DNA of 64,000 bases from Kitasatospora acidiphila (GCF_006636205.1 NZ_VIGB01000003.1:8000501-8064500); one strand, 5' to 3'; positions 43,723-53,453 are shown, counted from the first letter of the stretch. The notes: generated by a model from the letters alone, not told the origin. Translations and numbers: made by a program.

Positions 43723-44655
43723 TCAGGCCAGCAGGAATCCCGCCGCCTGCTCGGCGGACATGTCGTCCGGAATCGCGGCGAGCCGGTCCGAGATGCCGCG
43801 CTTGCCGGTGAACCGGCCGAGGTCCTTGACGCAGGCCTTCGCCTCGGCGTCCGAGCCGAAGTCCCAGACCAGCAGCCGGTGCACCATGGCGACCGCCTCG
43901 ACCGGGCCGAGCCCGGCGCTGTCGGGGGTACCGGTGAGGTGGCGGAACGTCGGCACCAGGCGGGCCAGCGCGCAGCGGGCCTCGCCGAGCAGCGGATGGC
44001 CGGCCGGCAGGCTCTGCTGGATCCACGGGACCAGCGACTGCAGTTGCTGGACGGCGGGGAACACCTCGCCGGCCCGCGCCAGATTGGCGGCCATCCGAAC
44101 CTGCACCGTCAACACCCGGGCGTCCTGGGCGCCGTGCGCCATGGCGAGGGCCGGAACCAGCTCCTGGAAGCGCTGGACGGCAGTGCGCGGGTCGCCGTTG
44201 TTGCCGATCGCGGTTGCTAGTTCGAGATGGGTCACCAGGGTGTCGGAGTCGGTCGGGCCGAGGTGCTGGGTCATCTCGGTGACCACCTGGGCGAGCAGGT
44301 GGACGGCCGCGCCCGGGTTGCCGGCCGCGTCGTGCTGGCAGGCGCGCTCCCGCCAGGTGACCAGCGCGTCACGGTCGAACCGGCCGAGCACCGCCGTCAT
44401 CTCACGGGCCACCAGCTCCAGCAGATAGCCGGTCGCCTCGTCCGAGGGGGCGTCGGCGGCGGCCGCCCGCAGCCGCAGCAGCAGCGCACGCACGCCGCCG
44501 TCCTCCGTGGCGTCGGCGTCGGCATCGGCTCCCGCAGGGGCGGCGTCCTCGTCCGTGACGGGAACGGCGTCGGCCGGTATCAGCCGGGCGGCCGCGGCGT
44601 GGGCTGGGCCGAACGCGCCGGACGGTTCTACGGGGACGGACACGGGTGACCTCAT
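43723..44655 (-). CDS. TPR-like helical repeat protein
   Basis: This 310-residue protein has an Ala/Pro/Asp-rich N-terminal tail. Helical repeats follow that look like TPR units (residues about 100-250: A-G-N-P-G-A-A-V-H-L-L-A-Q-V-V, then L-G-P-T-D-S-D-T-L-V-T-H-L-E-L). The spacing of small residues matches the TPR_10-type repeats common in streptomycete regulators. No catalytic motif is visible. It may be a protein-interaction adaptor. Confidence 0.6.
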   Translation of the reverse strand: MRSPVSVPVEPSGAFGPAHAAAARLIPADAVPVTDEDAAPAGADADADATEDGGVRALLLRLRAAAADAPSDEATGYLLELVAREMTAVLGRFDRDALVTWRERACQHDAAGNPGAAVHLLAQVVTEMTQHLGPTDSDTLVTHLELATAIGNNGDPRTAVQRFQELVPALAMAHGAQDARVLTVQVRMAANLARAGEVFPAVQQLQSLVPWIQQSLPAGHPLLGEARCALARLVPTFRHLTGTPDSAGLGPVEAVAMVHRLLVWDFGSDAEAKACVKDLGRFTGKRGISDRLAAIPDDMSAEQAAGFLLA

Positions 44656-44801
44656 CGGGTGCTGGGTGGATCGGCAGGGGCACGCGGGACGTGCGGGAAC
44701 ATTCTGTCGTGCGCCGGGCGGGCGCGGCCACCCGTCCGGCGATCACGCCCCAGCGGCTCAGCGGCCCAGCGGCCTGGCGGCCCCAGCGGCCTGGCGGCCC
44801 G

Positions 44802-45380
44802 TCAGGCGCTCGGATCCCGCAGCCCCACGCAGTCGAAGGCCCAGAACGGCTCCGAGTACACCAAGGTCCCGGTCATCCACGGCTGGTAGGCGGTGAGCTT
44901 GGCCACCTGGAATGCGGCGTCGGGGATCCGCAGCGAGGGCGAGCGGAAGCCGAGCGGACTCGCCGGCTCGAAGCCCCGGGAGCCGTAGTAGCGGGGCGAG
45001 CCCTCCAGGAACACCAGCGGCGCGCCGGTCTGGTCGGCGGCCGCGAGCGCGTGCCGGATGAGCCGGGTGCCGATCCCGCGGCCCTGCGCCTCGGGCAGCA
45101 CGGACAGCGGGCTGAAGGACAGCACGTCCACCAGCCGGCGTGGGGCGTCCAGGCGGACCGCGCTCAGCATGACGTGGCCGACGATCCGCTCGTCGGCCAC
45201 GGCCACGAAGGAGAGCGGCGCGAGTGCGGCCGGTGCCGTGCGCAGGGCCGCGACCAGCCCGGGGACCCGCTCGGGACCGTCGAAGGCGCGGGCCAGCAGC
45301 TCCTGCACGGCGGGCTGGTCGGCGGCGGTCTCCGGGCGGATCGTGAGCGGGCCGAGCGGTGACGGGTCAGCTGAGGTCAT
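44802..45380 (-). CDS. GNAT-family N-acetyltransferase
   Basis: This 192-residue transferase has V-L-P-E-A-Q-G-R-G-I-G-T-R-L-I as the acetyl-CoA loop and a C-terminal Y-Y-G-S-R-G-F-E-P-A-S-P, the marker of the YhbS-like group of predicted acetyltransferases. Acceptor unknown. It lies about 100 bases downstream of the four-gene cassette, on the same strand. Confidence 0.88.
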   Translation of the reverse strand: MTSADPSPLGPLTIRPETAADQPAVQELLARAFDGPERVPGLVAALRTAPAALAPLSFVAVADERIVGHVMLSAVRLDAPRRLVDVLSFSPLSVLPEAQGRGIGTRLIRHALAAADQTGAPLVFLEGSPRYYGSRGFEPASPLGFRSPSLRIPDAAFQVAKLTAYQPWMTGTLVYSEPFWAFDCVGLRDPSA

Positions 45381-45477
45381 GCAGGCGAGGGTAGGCGGGG
45401 GCCGGTCGTACGGCGAGGCGTTTTTCGCCGATCGCGCTCACCGCCCGGCGGCCTCGACTTCCCCCACCCCGATGACC

Positions 45478-46947
45478 TCACCCCACCGGCCCGGCCGCCT
45501 GCGCCAGCAGCGCCGTGAACTTGCCCCGCAGGCTCGCCTCGGCGGCCCGCAGCCGACCCTCGGCCGCCTCCCGCCAGTTCACGTCCTCGACCAGCGCGCT
45601 GCGGGCGGCGACCAGCATCCGGTGCACCTCGGCCGGCTGCGGACCGCCGAGGCCGCGGTACCGGGAGATCATCGCGGCCGGGTCCAGCGCATCCCGGAAC
45701 TGCGGCTCGGTCAGCGGGAGTTCGGCCGCGGCCTCGGAGAAGCCGGCGGCGGTCTCCCGATACAGCCGCCGCACATCCGCGAAGTCCAGCTGGTCGATGG
45801 TCAGTTGCCTGCCGCGCCCGTGGGTGACCAGCGCCGAGGCGAACTTGTGGCCGATGTGGAACGGCACATCGGCCTTCTGCTGCAACGCATTGGCCAGCTC
45901 GGACGTGGTGGACCAGTCGCCGCGCACCTCGTCGAGGGCGGCCTGCTCGTCGAGGCGCAGCGCGGCGGCGATCGCGTCGACCTCGGCCAGCAGCGCCAGC
46001 GCGCGCTCCAGGGTGCGGGCCGCCTCGGCGCGCTTGTAGTCGGTCAGCCCGGAGGCGACGTTGTGCGCCGCCATCGCGGTCGACACACCGTCGCCGACCA
46101 CCTCGCTGGCCAGCAGGCGGGCCCGGTTGAGCGCCACCGGGTTGCGCTTCTGCGGCATCAGGGTGCTGGGGGCCAGCAGGCCGGTGTCGTCCAACACGAT
46201 CCACGGGCGGGCGTGGTGGTACTGCGCATGGATGTCCTGCACCAGGGTGCCGATCGACAGGGCCAGCGCCATCGCGACCGAGGCGACCTCGAACCCGACG
46301 TCCACGGGCGAGAGTTGGGCCGCGTCGAAGGAGTTGTGCACGGTGTCGTCGAAGCCCAGCAGCTCGGCCAGCCGGGTGCGGTTGACCGGGAAGCTGGAGG
46401 TCGCCAGCGCGGCCACGCCCAACGGCGAGGAGTTGACCCTGGGATAGGCTTCGGCCAGCCGGGCGGCGGAGCGGCGCAGCGTGGCCTCGTAGCCGAGCAG
46501 CAGATGCCCGAAGGTGACGGGCTGGGCCTGAACTCCGTTGGTGTAGGCGGGAACGATGGCGCGCTGGTACCGATCGGCGCTGGCCAGCAGCCGGCCGCGC
46601 AGCTCGCCGAGCGCCCGGTGGACCAGCAGCAGCCGGTCGCGCAGCAGCAGCCGGTGCACGGTGGCGAGCATGTCCTGGCGACTGCGCCCGGAGTGGATCC
46701 GGGAGGCGTCCGGACCGACCAACTGACGTACCAGCGGTTCGACTTGGAGGTAGTCGGTGGGCCGGTCCGCGCCGGGTTCGGCGGCGTCGGCGATCACCCG
46801 GGCGATCGCCGCGGCGGTGCGGGCGCCGATCTCTGCCGGCACGATGCCCTGTTCGACGGTCATCACCGTCGAGGCCTGGTCCAGGGTGCAGAGCCAGAAG
46901 AAGGTGTCGCGGCTGCTGAGCAGGGCTGACGGGTTCGGGTCGGTCAT
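45478..46947 (-). CDS. Argininosuccinate-lyase-like enzyme (fumarase/aspartase superfamily)
   Basis: This 489-residue protein shares the ASL fold. It has S-R-I-H-S-G-R-S-R-Q-D-M-L near residue 85 (ASL-type H-x-G-R-S-R-x-D/N), a helical bundle, and the signature loop L-M-P-Q-K-R-N-P-V-A near residue 270. In true ASL the loop reads G-S-S-x-M-P-Q-K-K-N-P; here it is P-S-T-L-M-P-Q-K-R-N. A dedicated biosynthetic lyase is therefore more likely than arginine synthesis. It is the last gene of a coupled set (ATGA with the MFS stop). Lyases of this superfamily include CreD, which splits nitrosuccinate, but I cannot say this one does. Confidence 0.75.
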   Translation of the reverse strand: MTDPNPSALLSSRDTFFWLCTLDQASTVMTVEQGIVPAEIGARTAAAIARVIADAAEPGADRPTDYLQVEPLVRQLVGPDASRIHSGRSRQDMLATVHRLLLRDRLLLVHRALGELRGRLLASADRYQRAIVPAYTNGVQAQPVTFGHLLLGYEATLRRSAARLAEAYPRVNSSPLGVAALATSSFPVNRTRLAELLGFDDTVHNSFDAAQLSPVDVGFEVASVAMALALSIGTLVQDIHAQYHHARPWIVLDDTGLLAPSTLMPQKRNPVALNRARLLASEVVGDGVSTAMAAHNVASGLTDYKRAEAARTLERALALLAEVDAIAAALRLDEQAALDEVRGDWSTTSELANALQQKADVPFHIGHKFASALVTHGRGRQLTIDQLDFADVRRLYRETAAGFSEAAAELPLTEPQFRDALDPAAMISRYRGLGGPQPAEVHRMLVAARSALVEDVNWREAAEGRLRAAEASLRGKFTALLAQAAGPVG

Positions 46948-48190
46948 CTGGACTCCTCGACGTGGCGGCGCCGGTCGGCGGTGGTCGACCAGCTCAGGCG
47001 GGCGATGACGATGGCGAGACCGGTGACGGTCGCCAGCAGGGCGGCGCAGGCGGTCCAGCCGCCGGCGGCGTAGACGGGGGCCGGGGCGACGGCGCCGACG
47101 CTGCCCCGGCGTAGTAGCCGGCCAGGTAGAGCCCGACCGCGCCGGAGCGGGCGGCCCGGCCGGCCGTCGCGGCGTAGCCGATCGCGCAGGCCTGACCGGC
47201 GAAGACCCCGGTGCAGGAGGCCGCCAGGCCGGCGATCACGGTGGGCGTGGTGGGGATCAGGGTGAGGCCGAGGCCGGTCAGCGAGACCAGCCCGGCCAGG
47301 GCGAAGGCCCGCAGCCGACCGAACCGGGTGATCAGCCGCCCGGCGAGCGGAGTGGCGACCACCGCGATCAGGAAGACCGCGAACACCGCGCCGCTCTGCA
47401 GGGTGCTCAGCCGGAACGGCGCCCCCTCCAGGTGCAGGCCCGCATAGGTGAACGCGCCGACCTGCAGGAACAGCAGCGCGGCACCGACCAGGCAGGTGCC
47501 CAGCAACCGCGGGTTGGCCAGGTGCCCGCCGATGCCGTGCAGGCCGGCCAGCAGCGAGCGGGAGCGCTCGAAGTGGCGCTCGGCCGGCAGCCACCGCCAG
47601 GCCGCCAGCAGGGTGACCAGCAGCACGGCGGCCAGCGGCAGGAACGAGGTGCGCCAGCCGGCGTGCGCGGCGGCCACCCCGGACAGGAACCGGCCCAGGA
47701 AGCCGCCGAACGCCGTGCCGGAGACGTAGAGCGCGTTGGCGGCCTGAGCGCGTGCACCGTCGTACTCCTCGGCGAGGTAGGCGACCGCCACCGCGAAGAC
47801 GAACGGAATGAGCAGGCCCTGCGCGAGCCGCAGCACCAGCAGGGCGGTGAAGCTCCAGGCGGTGGCCAGCGCCAGGGTGGTGGCCAGCGAGGCGCCGATC
47901 GCCGCCAGGATCACCCGCCGCCGCCCCAGCCGGTCGGAGACCGAGCCGGCCAGCGGGGCCATCACGGCGACGCCGAGGGTGGTCGCGCTGATCGTCCAGG
48001 TGCTCTGGCCCAGTGGCACGTGCAGCTCCCGGGAGAGCACCGGCAGCAGCGGCTGGGTGGAGTAGATGTTGAGCAGCGCGCACACCCCGAGCAGGAAGAC
48101 GGCGCACTTGGCCCGTGCCGTCAGCACCCGCTCCACGGCCCGCGGCGTGGGTGCGATCGCCGGCCCGGCGGTGTCGGCGACGGACTGCAC
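46944..48190 (-). pseudogene. MFS exporter, one-base frameshift near the C-terminus
   Basis: This would be a transporter of about 415 residues with twelve helices and the MFS loop V-S-D-R-L-G-R-R-R-V. The frame holds until L-A-G-Y-Y-A-G. There a run of four G (plus-strand C at 47104-47107) should have five, and the true end continues S-V-G-A-V-A-P-A-P-V-Y in the next frame. The GTG start shares a base with the GNAT stop (TAGTG) and its own stop overlaps the lyase ATG. Homologues are arabinose-efflux-like drug exporters. It probably secretes the product of this cassette. The defect may be a sequencing error. Confidence 0.75.
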
Positions 48191-48798
48191 TACGACCGGT
48201 CCAGCAGCCAGGTCAGATGGCGCCGCACGGCCGGCCACTCGCTGTCGATGATGCTGTAGTAGCAGGTGTCGCGCACCGTGCCGTCCGCCAGGATCAGGTG
48301 GTTGCGCCGGATCCCCTCGAACCGGGCGCCGAGCCGCTCGATCGCCCGCCGGCTGGGCGCGTTGAAGAACGCGGTCCTGAATCCCACGGCGATGCAGTCG
48401 GCCTGCTCGAAGGCGTGGCCCAGCAGCAGGAGCTTGGCCTCGGTGTTCAGCCCGGTGCGCTGCACGCTCGCGCGGTACCAGGTGTAGCCGATCTCCAGGC
48501 GGCGGTTGGGGGCGTCCACGTTCATGTAGCTGGTCATGCCGGCGATCCGGCCTTGGGCGTCGAGCACGGTGAACGGCACCATGGTGCCGGCGGCGGCCAG
48601 CTCGAGGCGGCGCTCGATCTCCTCGCGCATGCGGTCGGGGGAGGGCACGGCGGCGAACCAGGTGTCCCAGACCCGGCCGTCCTGGACGGCCTCGACCAGC
48701 CCCTGCTCGTGCTCGAACTCCAGTGGGACCAGCGAGACATGGCGGCCGGTGACGGTGAACGGGTCGATCCAGCGCAGGCGCTGCGGGGCGACGGTCAC
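48190..48798 (-). CDS. GNAT-family N-acetyltransferase in the cassette
   Basis: This 202-residue RimJ-type transferase has the pattern I-G-Y-T-W-Y-R-A-S-V-Q-R-T-G-L-N-T-E-A-K-L, then A-F-F-N-A-P-S-R-R-A-I-E-R-L-G-A-R. It begins at GTG with AAGGAG at good spacing and overlaps the FAD protein stop (GTGA). In a lyase/flavoprotein cassette it may tailor or protect an amine intermediate. Confidence 0.88.
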   Translation of the reverse strand: MTVAPQRLRWIDPFTVTGRHVSLVPLEFEHEQGLVEAVQDGRVWDTWFAAVPSPDRMREEIERRLELAAAGTMVPFTVLDAQGRIAGMTSYMNVDAPNRRLEIGYTWYRASVQRTGLNTEAKLLLLGHAFEQADCIAVGFRTAFFNAPSRRAIERLGARFEGIRRNHLILADGTVRDTCYYSIIDSEWPAVRRHLTWLLDRS

Positions 48799-50542
48799 GG
48801 TGCGACTCCTTGGACGGGGAGGGGTTGGTGCGGTGCGCGACGGTGTGGCGCAGGTGCTCGGCCATGGCCCGCACCGCCGCCTCGGCGTCGGCGGTGACCC
48901 GGGAGTCGACGCCCGGGGCGGGCAGCATGTTGGTGAAGTAGTGGGCGCCCTCGGTGGGATGGCCCAGGGCGCAGAAGTTCGGGGTGATCGTGCCGTCCGC
49001 CCGGACCAGCCGGCCGACCTGGTCGATGTCGAAGCCGCCGGGCTGGAACCAGCCGTTGGCGAACGGCCGGGCGTGGCCCCCGGCGAGCAGCGACCGGGTC
49101 AGCGGTGCGGTGTCCCGCTCGGGCAGGAACGGGTCCACGCTGGCGCCCACCAGCACGTCGCAGTGCACCGGCGGTGACGACTGGACCGCGCCGGTGATGG
49201 CGAACTCGGCTCGCTCGGAGTCGAGTCGGAGCGAACCGCCGGGGCCGGCGCCGAGTTGCAGCACACCGGCGGCGAACAGCGCCCGCCACTCGCGGGACCG
49301 GTGTGCCGGGGGACCGGCGGCGACGGCGTTCAGCAGCGGGGCGTACACCTGGCAGAACCGCTCGTGGGAGCGCGGGGTCAGGCCGCGGTGCTCCACCGCA
49401 TGGCGCAGCTCGGTGCGCAGGTCGCGGATCGCGTCGGTGGCGGCCTTCAGCGGGCTGGTCAGATTGCCTGCGGCGGCCTGGCGTTCGTCCGCTGTCAGGA
49501 AGTCCACCAGGTCCTGCTGGTGGGCGGCCACGGTGCGGGGGAACCGGTGCTCCCGGGGGCGCAGCAGCGCCGCCACATCCGGGAGCGGTCCGCCGGTCGC
49601 CTCGGCGGCTTCTCGAAGGTCGGCCGCCAGCAGCGGTAACAGATGCTGCTCGAAGTCGAGTTGGCCGACTTCGGCGCGCAGGGCGTCGATCGCCTTCAGG
49701 GTCAGGTGGGCGGCCTGGTGGACGTCGGTCGGCCGCTTCTGGTTGACCGCCCGGGGTGCGAAGATCCGGCCGCTGCGCGAGTACACCCGCAGCCGTGGCT
49801 CGGCCCCGCTGGGGCGGTAGACCAACTCGCCGTCCGGGCCCGGGAGGAAGCGTCCGCCGCGTCCCGCGGTCAGGGCCGCCACCGTGTCGATGGCCGACAG
49901 ACTCATGCCGCGCACCGCCACCCGGCTGCCGGGCTCGATGGTGTCGAGCTGGTGCAGTGGGTAACAGCTGCGCAGGTAGCGCAGATCGGGGTTGGACCGG
50001 CGGTGGTCGGCGACGAACCGCTGGATCCGCTGGTCCTCCTCGGTGGGTTGGTTGGTGCCGTGGCCGGTGGTCAGGAAGACGAAGTCCACGGCGAGCAGCG
50101 AGCCGTCCGACAGGTGCAGCACCCAGGAGCCGTCGCGCAGGGTGCGCGCCTGCTGGGCGCCGGCCCGGTGCTCCTGGATCCGCACGTTGGACGGGGCCTG
50201 GCGGCGCAACCGCCGGTAGGCGAAGGCCAGATAGCGTCCCAGGGTGCCGCGTGGCAGGTAGCTGTCACCGGCGGCGCCCGCCCAGTCGGCGAGGCTGGGG
50301 CCGGCGACGGGTCGTCCGGTCGCGGACCGGTCGCCGGTGCGGAACATCGTGACCTGTCCCGCGATGGTGTTCATGAGCAGGTAGTTCGGTTGGTCGGGGA
50401 GATGGACGCCCGCCCCGGGCGGGTGCGGGTCGATCAGATGGACCGTCAGGGAGTCCCAGTCGTTGTGTGGTTGGCTGCAGATCCGTTCCAGGATGCTGAG
50501 ACCGCGCGGACCGCCGCCGACGACGGCTACCGAGACGTGCAT
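48795..50542 (-). CDS. FAD/NAD(P)-binding protein, probable one-base deletion near its 3' end
   Basis: This would be a 582-residue flavoprotein with the dinucleotide motif V-V-G-G-G-P-R-G-L-S at its N-terminus, the P-G-A-G-V-H-L-P segment, and F-V-F-L-T-T-G-H-G at a second binding site. It resembles the NAD_binding_9 (FAD/NAD(P)-binding) group. As printed, the frame has no stop and runs on through the GNAT region. One more base in the C-rich tract near 48825 gives a stop at 48795-48797 that overlaps the GNAT start. Oxidation of an amine or amino acid is plausible. Substrate unknown. Confidence 0.7.
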
Positions 50543-50880
50543 GGAAGCCACGCTCCAGAGTGATGACGTGGTGCGAGTGGGGTCGTGAATGCGCGGCAAC
50601 GCGCATGACGGGCCTGAGGAAGGCGATCAGGGGGTGGTGGGAGTGGTGGTCACCCAGCGCTGATCGGGGCCTCACCATAGGCAGGCGCACGGACGGCGGA
50701 CCAGCTGGGTTCCGGCCAAGCGGCCCGCCCGCTTTCGGCCATCTCGCGGCAATTCACGAGCTCCGACGGCTGTTTCACGGGCGCGGTACAGACCACGGCG
50801 AAGGCGACGTTCAAGTGCGGGGCTGGGCCCGCTGAGGGCGGTGGGGAGCGTGGTGGTGGTGTGACGATACCGGCCGGAGC
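50543..50880. other. Intergenic region upstream of the cassette
   Basis: About 340 bases divergent from the cassette. No gene, repeat or palindrome seen apart from the hairpin that follows. Confidence 0.45.
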
Positions 50881-50927
50881 CGAAAGCCGAACGCCCGCGG
50901 GGGAGTTCCGCGGGCGTTCGGCTTTCG
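50881..50927 (-). terminator. Perfect 20-bp hairpin after NTF2-like gene
   Basis: The arms 50881-50900 and 50908-50927 are perfect 20-base inverted repeats with a 7-base loop. It starts 11 bases past the NTF2-like stop. It is the longest perfect stem in the window and works on either strand. Confidence 0.8.
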
Positions 50928-50938
50928 TCAGGAGGCTC

Positions 50939-51328
50939 TCAGCCGGCCAGCTGGGCTTGGAAGACGGCCGGGTTGAAGTAGGCCTTGAGTTCGCGGATCA
51001 GCCCGTCGTCGTCCAGTTCGTAGATGTTGATGCCGGACCAGTTGACCGGGCTCCCGTCCTTGGCGACGGCGGCGCCGCGCCAGGAGACGGCGGTGTGGCG
51101 GCCCACGGTGTGGGCGGTCAGCGGGGTCAGGCCGAGGAACGGGTCGAAGTTCGGCAGGATCGAGCGGATGAACTCCTCGATCGCGGGGCGCCCTTCGAAC
51201 GGCGGTTGCCCGACCGGGTCGTGGAAGACGCCGTCCTCGGCGAAGGCGGCGGCCCAGGCCGCCGCATCGCCCGACTGGGACTCGCGGAAGAACCGCAGGA
51301 CGGCGGGCGGCATGGCGGGGAAGGTCAT
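50939..51328 (-). CDS. SnoaL-like / NTF2-fold polyketide-cyclase-type protein
   Basis: This 129-residue protein fits the NTF2-like fold. It has F-F-R-E-S-Q-S-G-D-A-A-A-W-A-A-A-F-A-E-D near the start, G-V-F-H-D-P-V-G-Q-P-P-F-E-G-R-P-A-I in the middle, and a C-terminal sheet. SnoaL-like proteins are isomerases, cyclases or ketosteroid-isomerase-like enzymes of varied use. No partner is adjacent. Confidence 0.85.
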   Translation of the reverse strand: MTFPAMPPAVLRFFRESQSGDAAAWAAAFAEDGVFHDPVGQPPFEGRPAIEEFIRSILPNFDPFLGLTPLTAHTVGRHTAVSWRGAAVAKDGSPVNWSGINIYELDDDGLIRELKAYFNPAVFQAQLAG

Positions 51329-51340
51329 CGGGGTCTCCTC

Positions 51341-51440
51341 TTGCTGGCGAAGGTGGTGGATCGGGTTGCTGGTGAAGGTCGAGGGCCAGGTTGCTGGTGG
51401 AGGTGGAGGGTCGGGTTGCTGGTGAAAGTGAAGGGTCAGG
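51341..51440. repeat. 25-bp tandem repeat, four copies
   Basis: Four imperfect copies of a 25-base unit beginning TTGCTGGTGAAGGT run end to end from 51341 to 51440. The last copy contains the stop codon of the neighbouring MFS gene. No spacers, so not CRISPR. Confidence 0.8.
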
Positions 51441-52640
51441 TGTGAACTCGGCCGGGCCGCAACCGGATCGGGCGGGCGAGCCAGGCGTGCGCGCCCAGCG
51501 CGACGGCGGCGGCCAGGGCGATCAGGGCGCAGACGCCGCCCCAGCCGAACGCCGCCTGGGCGCGCACGCCGAGCGCCGATCCGGCGCTGCCGCCCAGGAA
51601 CGAGCAGGTCATGTAGGCGGTGTTGAGGCGGGATCGGGCCTCGGGGCGCAGCGCCAGGATGCGGGCCTGGTTGGCCACTTGGTTGCCCTGGACGGCGATG
51701 TCGAGCAGCACCAGCCCGGCGGTCAGCGCGGCCAGCCCGGCGATCCCCCGAGGCCGCCCAGGCCGAGCACGGCGGCCGCGAGGAGGGCGCCGAGGATGCA
51801 GCCGAGGTTGACCCGGTCGGAGCCGTGCCGGTCCGCGAGCCGCCCGGCGGCCGGTGCGGTGAGCATGCTGGCGGCGCCGATCAGCGCGAGCAGGCCCACG
51901 GCCTGCGCGCCGAGGTGGTAGGTGGGGCCGGTGACCAGCAGGGCCAGCGCCGTCCAGGCCGCGCTGAACCCGGCGAACAGGGTGGCCTGGTAGAGCGCGG
52001 AGCGGCGCAGCGCGGGCTCGCTCGCCAGCAGGCGCACGGTCTGGGCGAGCAGGGCGGGGTAGCGCTCGGTACCGGCAGGGCTGGGCCCGGGCGGCAGGGC
52101 CTTGGTGAGGACGACGGTCAGCAGGGCGGTGAGCGCGGCCGCGACCAGATAGGGGGCGCGCCAGCCGAGCGCGCCGCCAAGGGTCGCCCCGAAAGTGCGG
52201 GCGAGCAGGATGCCGCCGATCAGTCCGCCCTGCAGGGTGCCGATCACCGCGCCGCGCCGCTCCGGGGCGACCAGGCCGGCGGCCAGCGGGATGAGCAGCT
52301 GCGGCACGACGGTGGCGGCGCCGACCACCGCGCCGGCGGCGAGCAGGAAGCCCAGCGAGGGGGCCAGGCCGGCCGCGAGCAGGGCCGCGGTGGTGGCGGC
52401 GAGCAGGGTGCCGATCAGCGGCCGCCGGGGCAGCCGGTCGCCGAGCGGCACCAGCAGGAAGATCCCGGCGGCGTACCCCAGCTGGGCCACGGTGGCGACC
52501 GTCGCGGCGGTGGTGGGGGAGACGGCGAAGCCGTGGGCGATCAGCGGGGTCAGGGCCTGCGGGAAGTAGACGTTGGCCACGGCGACGCCGCAGGCCAGAG
52601 CCATGATCAGCGGAAGCCGGGGGTGCGGGGATGCGGGCAT
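51436..52640 (-). pseudogene. MFS drug-efflux transporter, one-base frameshift
   Basis: This would be a transporter of about 401 residues with twelve helices and the motif P-L-G-D-R-L-P-R-R-P-L near residue 65. The first frame stops after L-G-G-L-G-G. A run of five G (plus-strand C 51745-51749) should have six to read I-A-G-L-A-A-L-T-A-G-L, after which the second frame completes helices 10-12 and R-P-G-R-V-H-T. The start ATG at 52640 follows two TetR boxes. A divergent TetR gene completes an efflux module. Probable sequencing error, not gene loss. Confidence 0.78.
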
Positions 52641-52663
52641 GGCAGGGCGGGCCCTCCATCGAG

Positions 52664-52673
52664 CGAACTGGTT
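52664..52673. promoter_or_regulatory. Degenerate third TetR box near MFS start
   Basis: CGAACTGGTT matches the core of the two operators upstream and is followed by GGTTCGG. It lies 24 bases before the MFS ATG. Confidence 0.4.
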
Positions 52674-52718
52674 GGTTCGGAATAACATGAGGCTCACACG
52701 GTGGCGGGGTGGCTGTCA

Positions 52719-52734
52719 AACGAACTGGTTCGTT
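52719..52734. promoter_or_regulatory. TetR operator 1
   Basis: AACGAACTGGTTCGTT has perfect 7-base arms around TG. It lies midway between the divergent MFS and tetR genes. Confidence 0.7.
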
Positions 52735-52762
52735 CGAATGGCAAGGCAGGCTCTGGGCCTTA

Positions 52763-52778
52763 AACGAACCAGTTCGTT
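52763..52778. promoter_or_regulatory. TetR operator 2
   Basis: AACGAACCAGTTCGTT is the reverse complement of operator 1 and lies 23 bases before the tetR start. Confidence 0.7.
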
Positions 52779-52801
52779 GCCTGCTCGGCTAGCATGCATC
52801 C

Positions 52802-53392
52802 GTGGCATACGACTCCCAGGCGACCAAGGCCCGCATCCTCACCGCAGCCGCGGCCGAGTTCGCCGAGCACGGTGTGGCGGGGGCCCGGGTGGATCGGATC
52901 GCCGCCGCCGCCCAGGCCAACAAGCGCGCCATCTACGACTACTTCGGCGACAAGGACCGGCTCTTCGCGGCCGTGCTCGAGCAACTGCTGACCGAGCTGG
53001 CCGAGGCCGTTCCGCCGACCGGCGAGGACCTCGGGGAGTACGCCGGCCGCCTCTTCGACTACCACCTCGCGCACCCCCAGGCACTGCGACTGCTGCTCTG
53101 GGAGGCGCTGGAGCTGGGCGATCGGCCGGTGCCCGACGAGCCGGGGCGCACCCGCCACTACCAGGACAAGATCCGAGCAGCCGAGGGCGGCGGTGAGGGC
53201 GATCCGCGCACCCTGCTGTTCTTCACGCTCGGCCTGGTCGGCTGGACGCTGGCCATGCCGCAGCTGCGCCGGATGATCCTCGATGCGGGCACGGACACCA
53301 CAGCCGCAGCCAGTACGGACCTGGCCCGGCTGCGCCCGGCCGTGGTCGCGGCCGTCCGAGCGCTCGCCGAGGCGGGGCAGCCGTCGACCTGA
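52802..53392 (+). CDS. TetR-family transcriptional repressor
   Basis: This 196-residue regulator has a TetR HTH (K-A-R-I-L-T-A-A-A-A-E-F-A-E-H-G-V-A-G-A-R-V-D-R-I-A-A-A-A-Q...Y-D-Y-F-G-D-K-D-R-L-F). Its C-terminal ligand-binding domain resembles the TetR_C_33 type. It is divergent from the MFS exporter and should repress it and itself through the AACGAAC boxes. Starts at GTG. Confidence 0.9.
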   Translation: MAYDSQATKARILTAAAAEFAEHGVAGARVDRIAAAAQANKRAIYDYFGDKDRLFAAVLEQLLTELAEAVPPTGEDLGEYAGRLFDYHLAHPQALRLLLWEALELGDRPVPDEPGRTRHYQDKIRAAEGGGEGDPRTLLFFTLGLVGWTLAMPQLRRMILDAGTDTTAAASTDLARLRPAVVAAVRALAEAGQPST

Positions 53393-53453
53393 CGCGCAGT
53401 CAGTGATCCTTAACCGTTGGTTCGATCGACTGCCGCGTCGTTACGATCATCGG

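Noticed and set aside
45478..46947. True arginine-pathway argininosuccinate lyase
   Set aside because: The signature loop departs from the ASL consensus, and the gene is coupled to a flavoprotein, GNAT and exporter with no other arginine genes nearby.
46994..50599. An uninterrupted 1,201-codon frame joining the FAD protein and MFS exporter
   Set aside because: The middle 200 codons are Arg/Pro-rich text over the GNAT gene in another frame. One missing base near 48825 explains the fusion.
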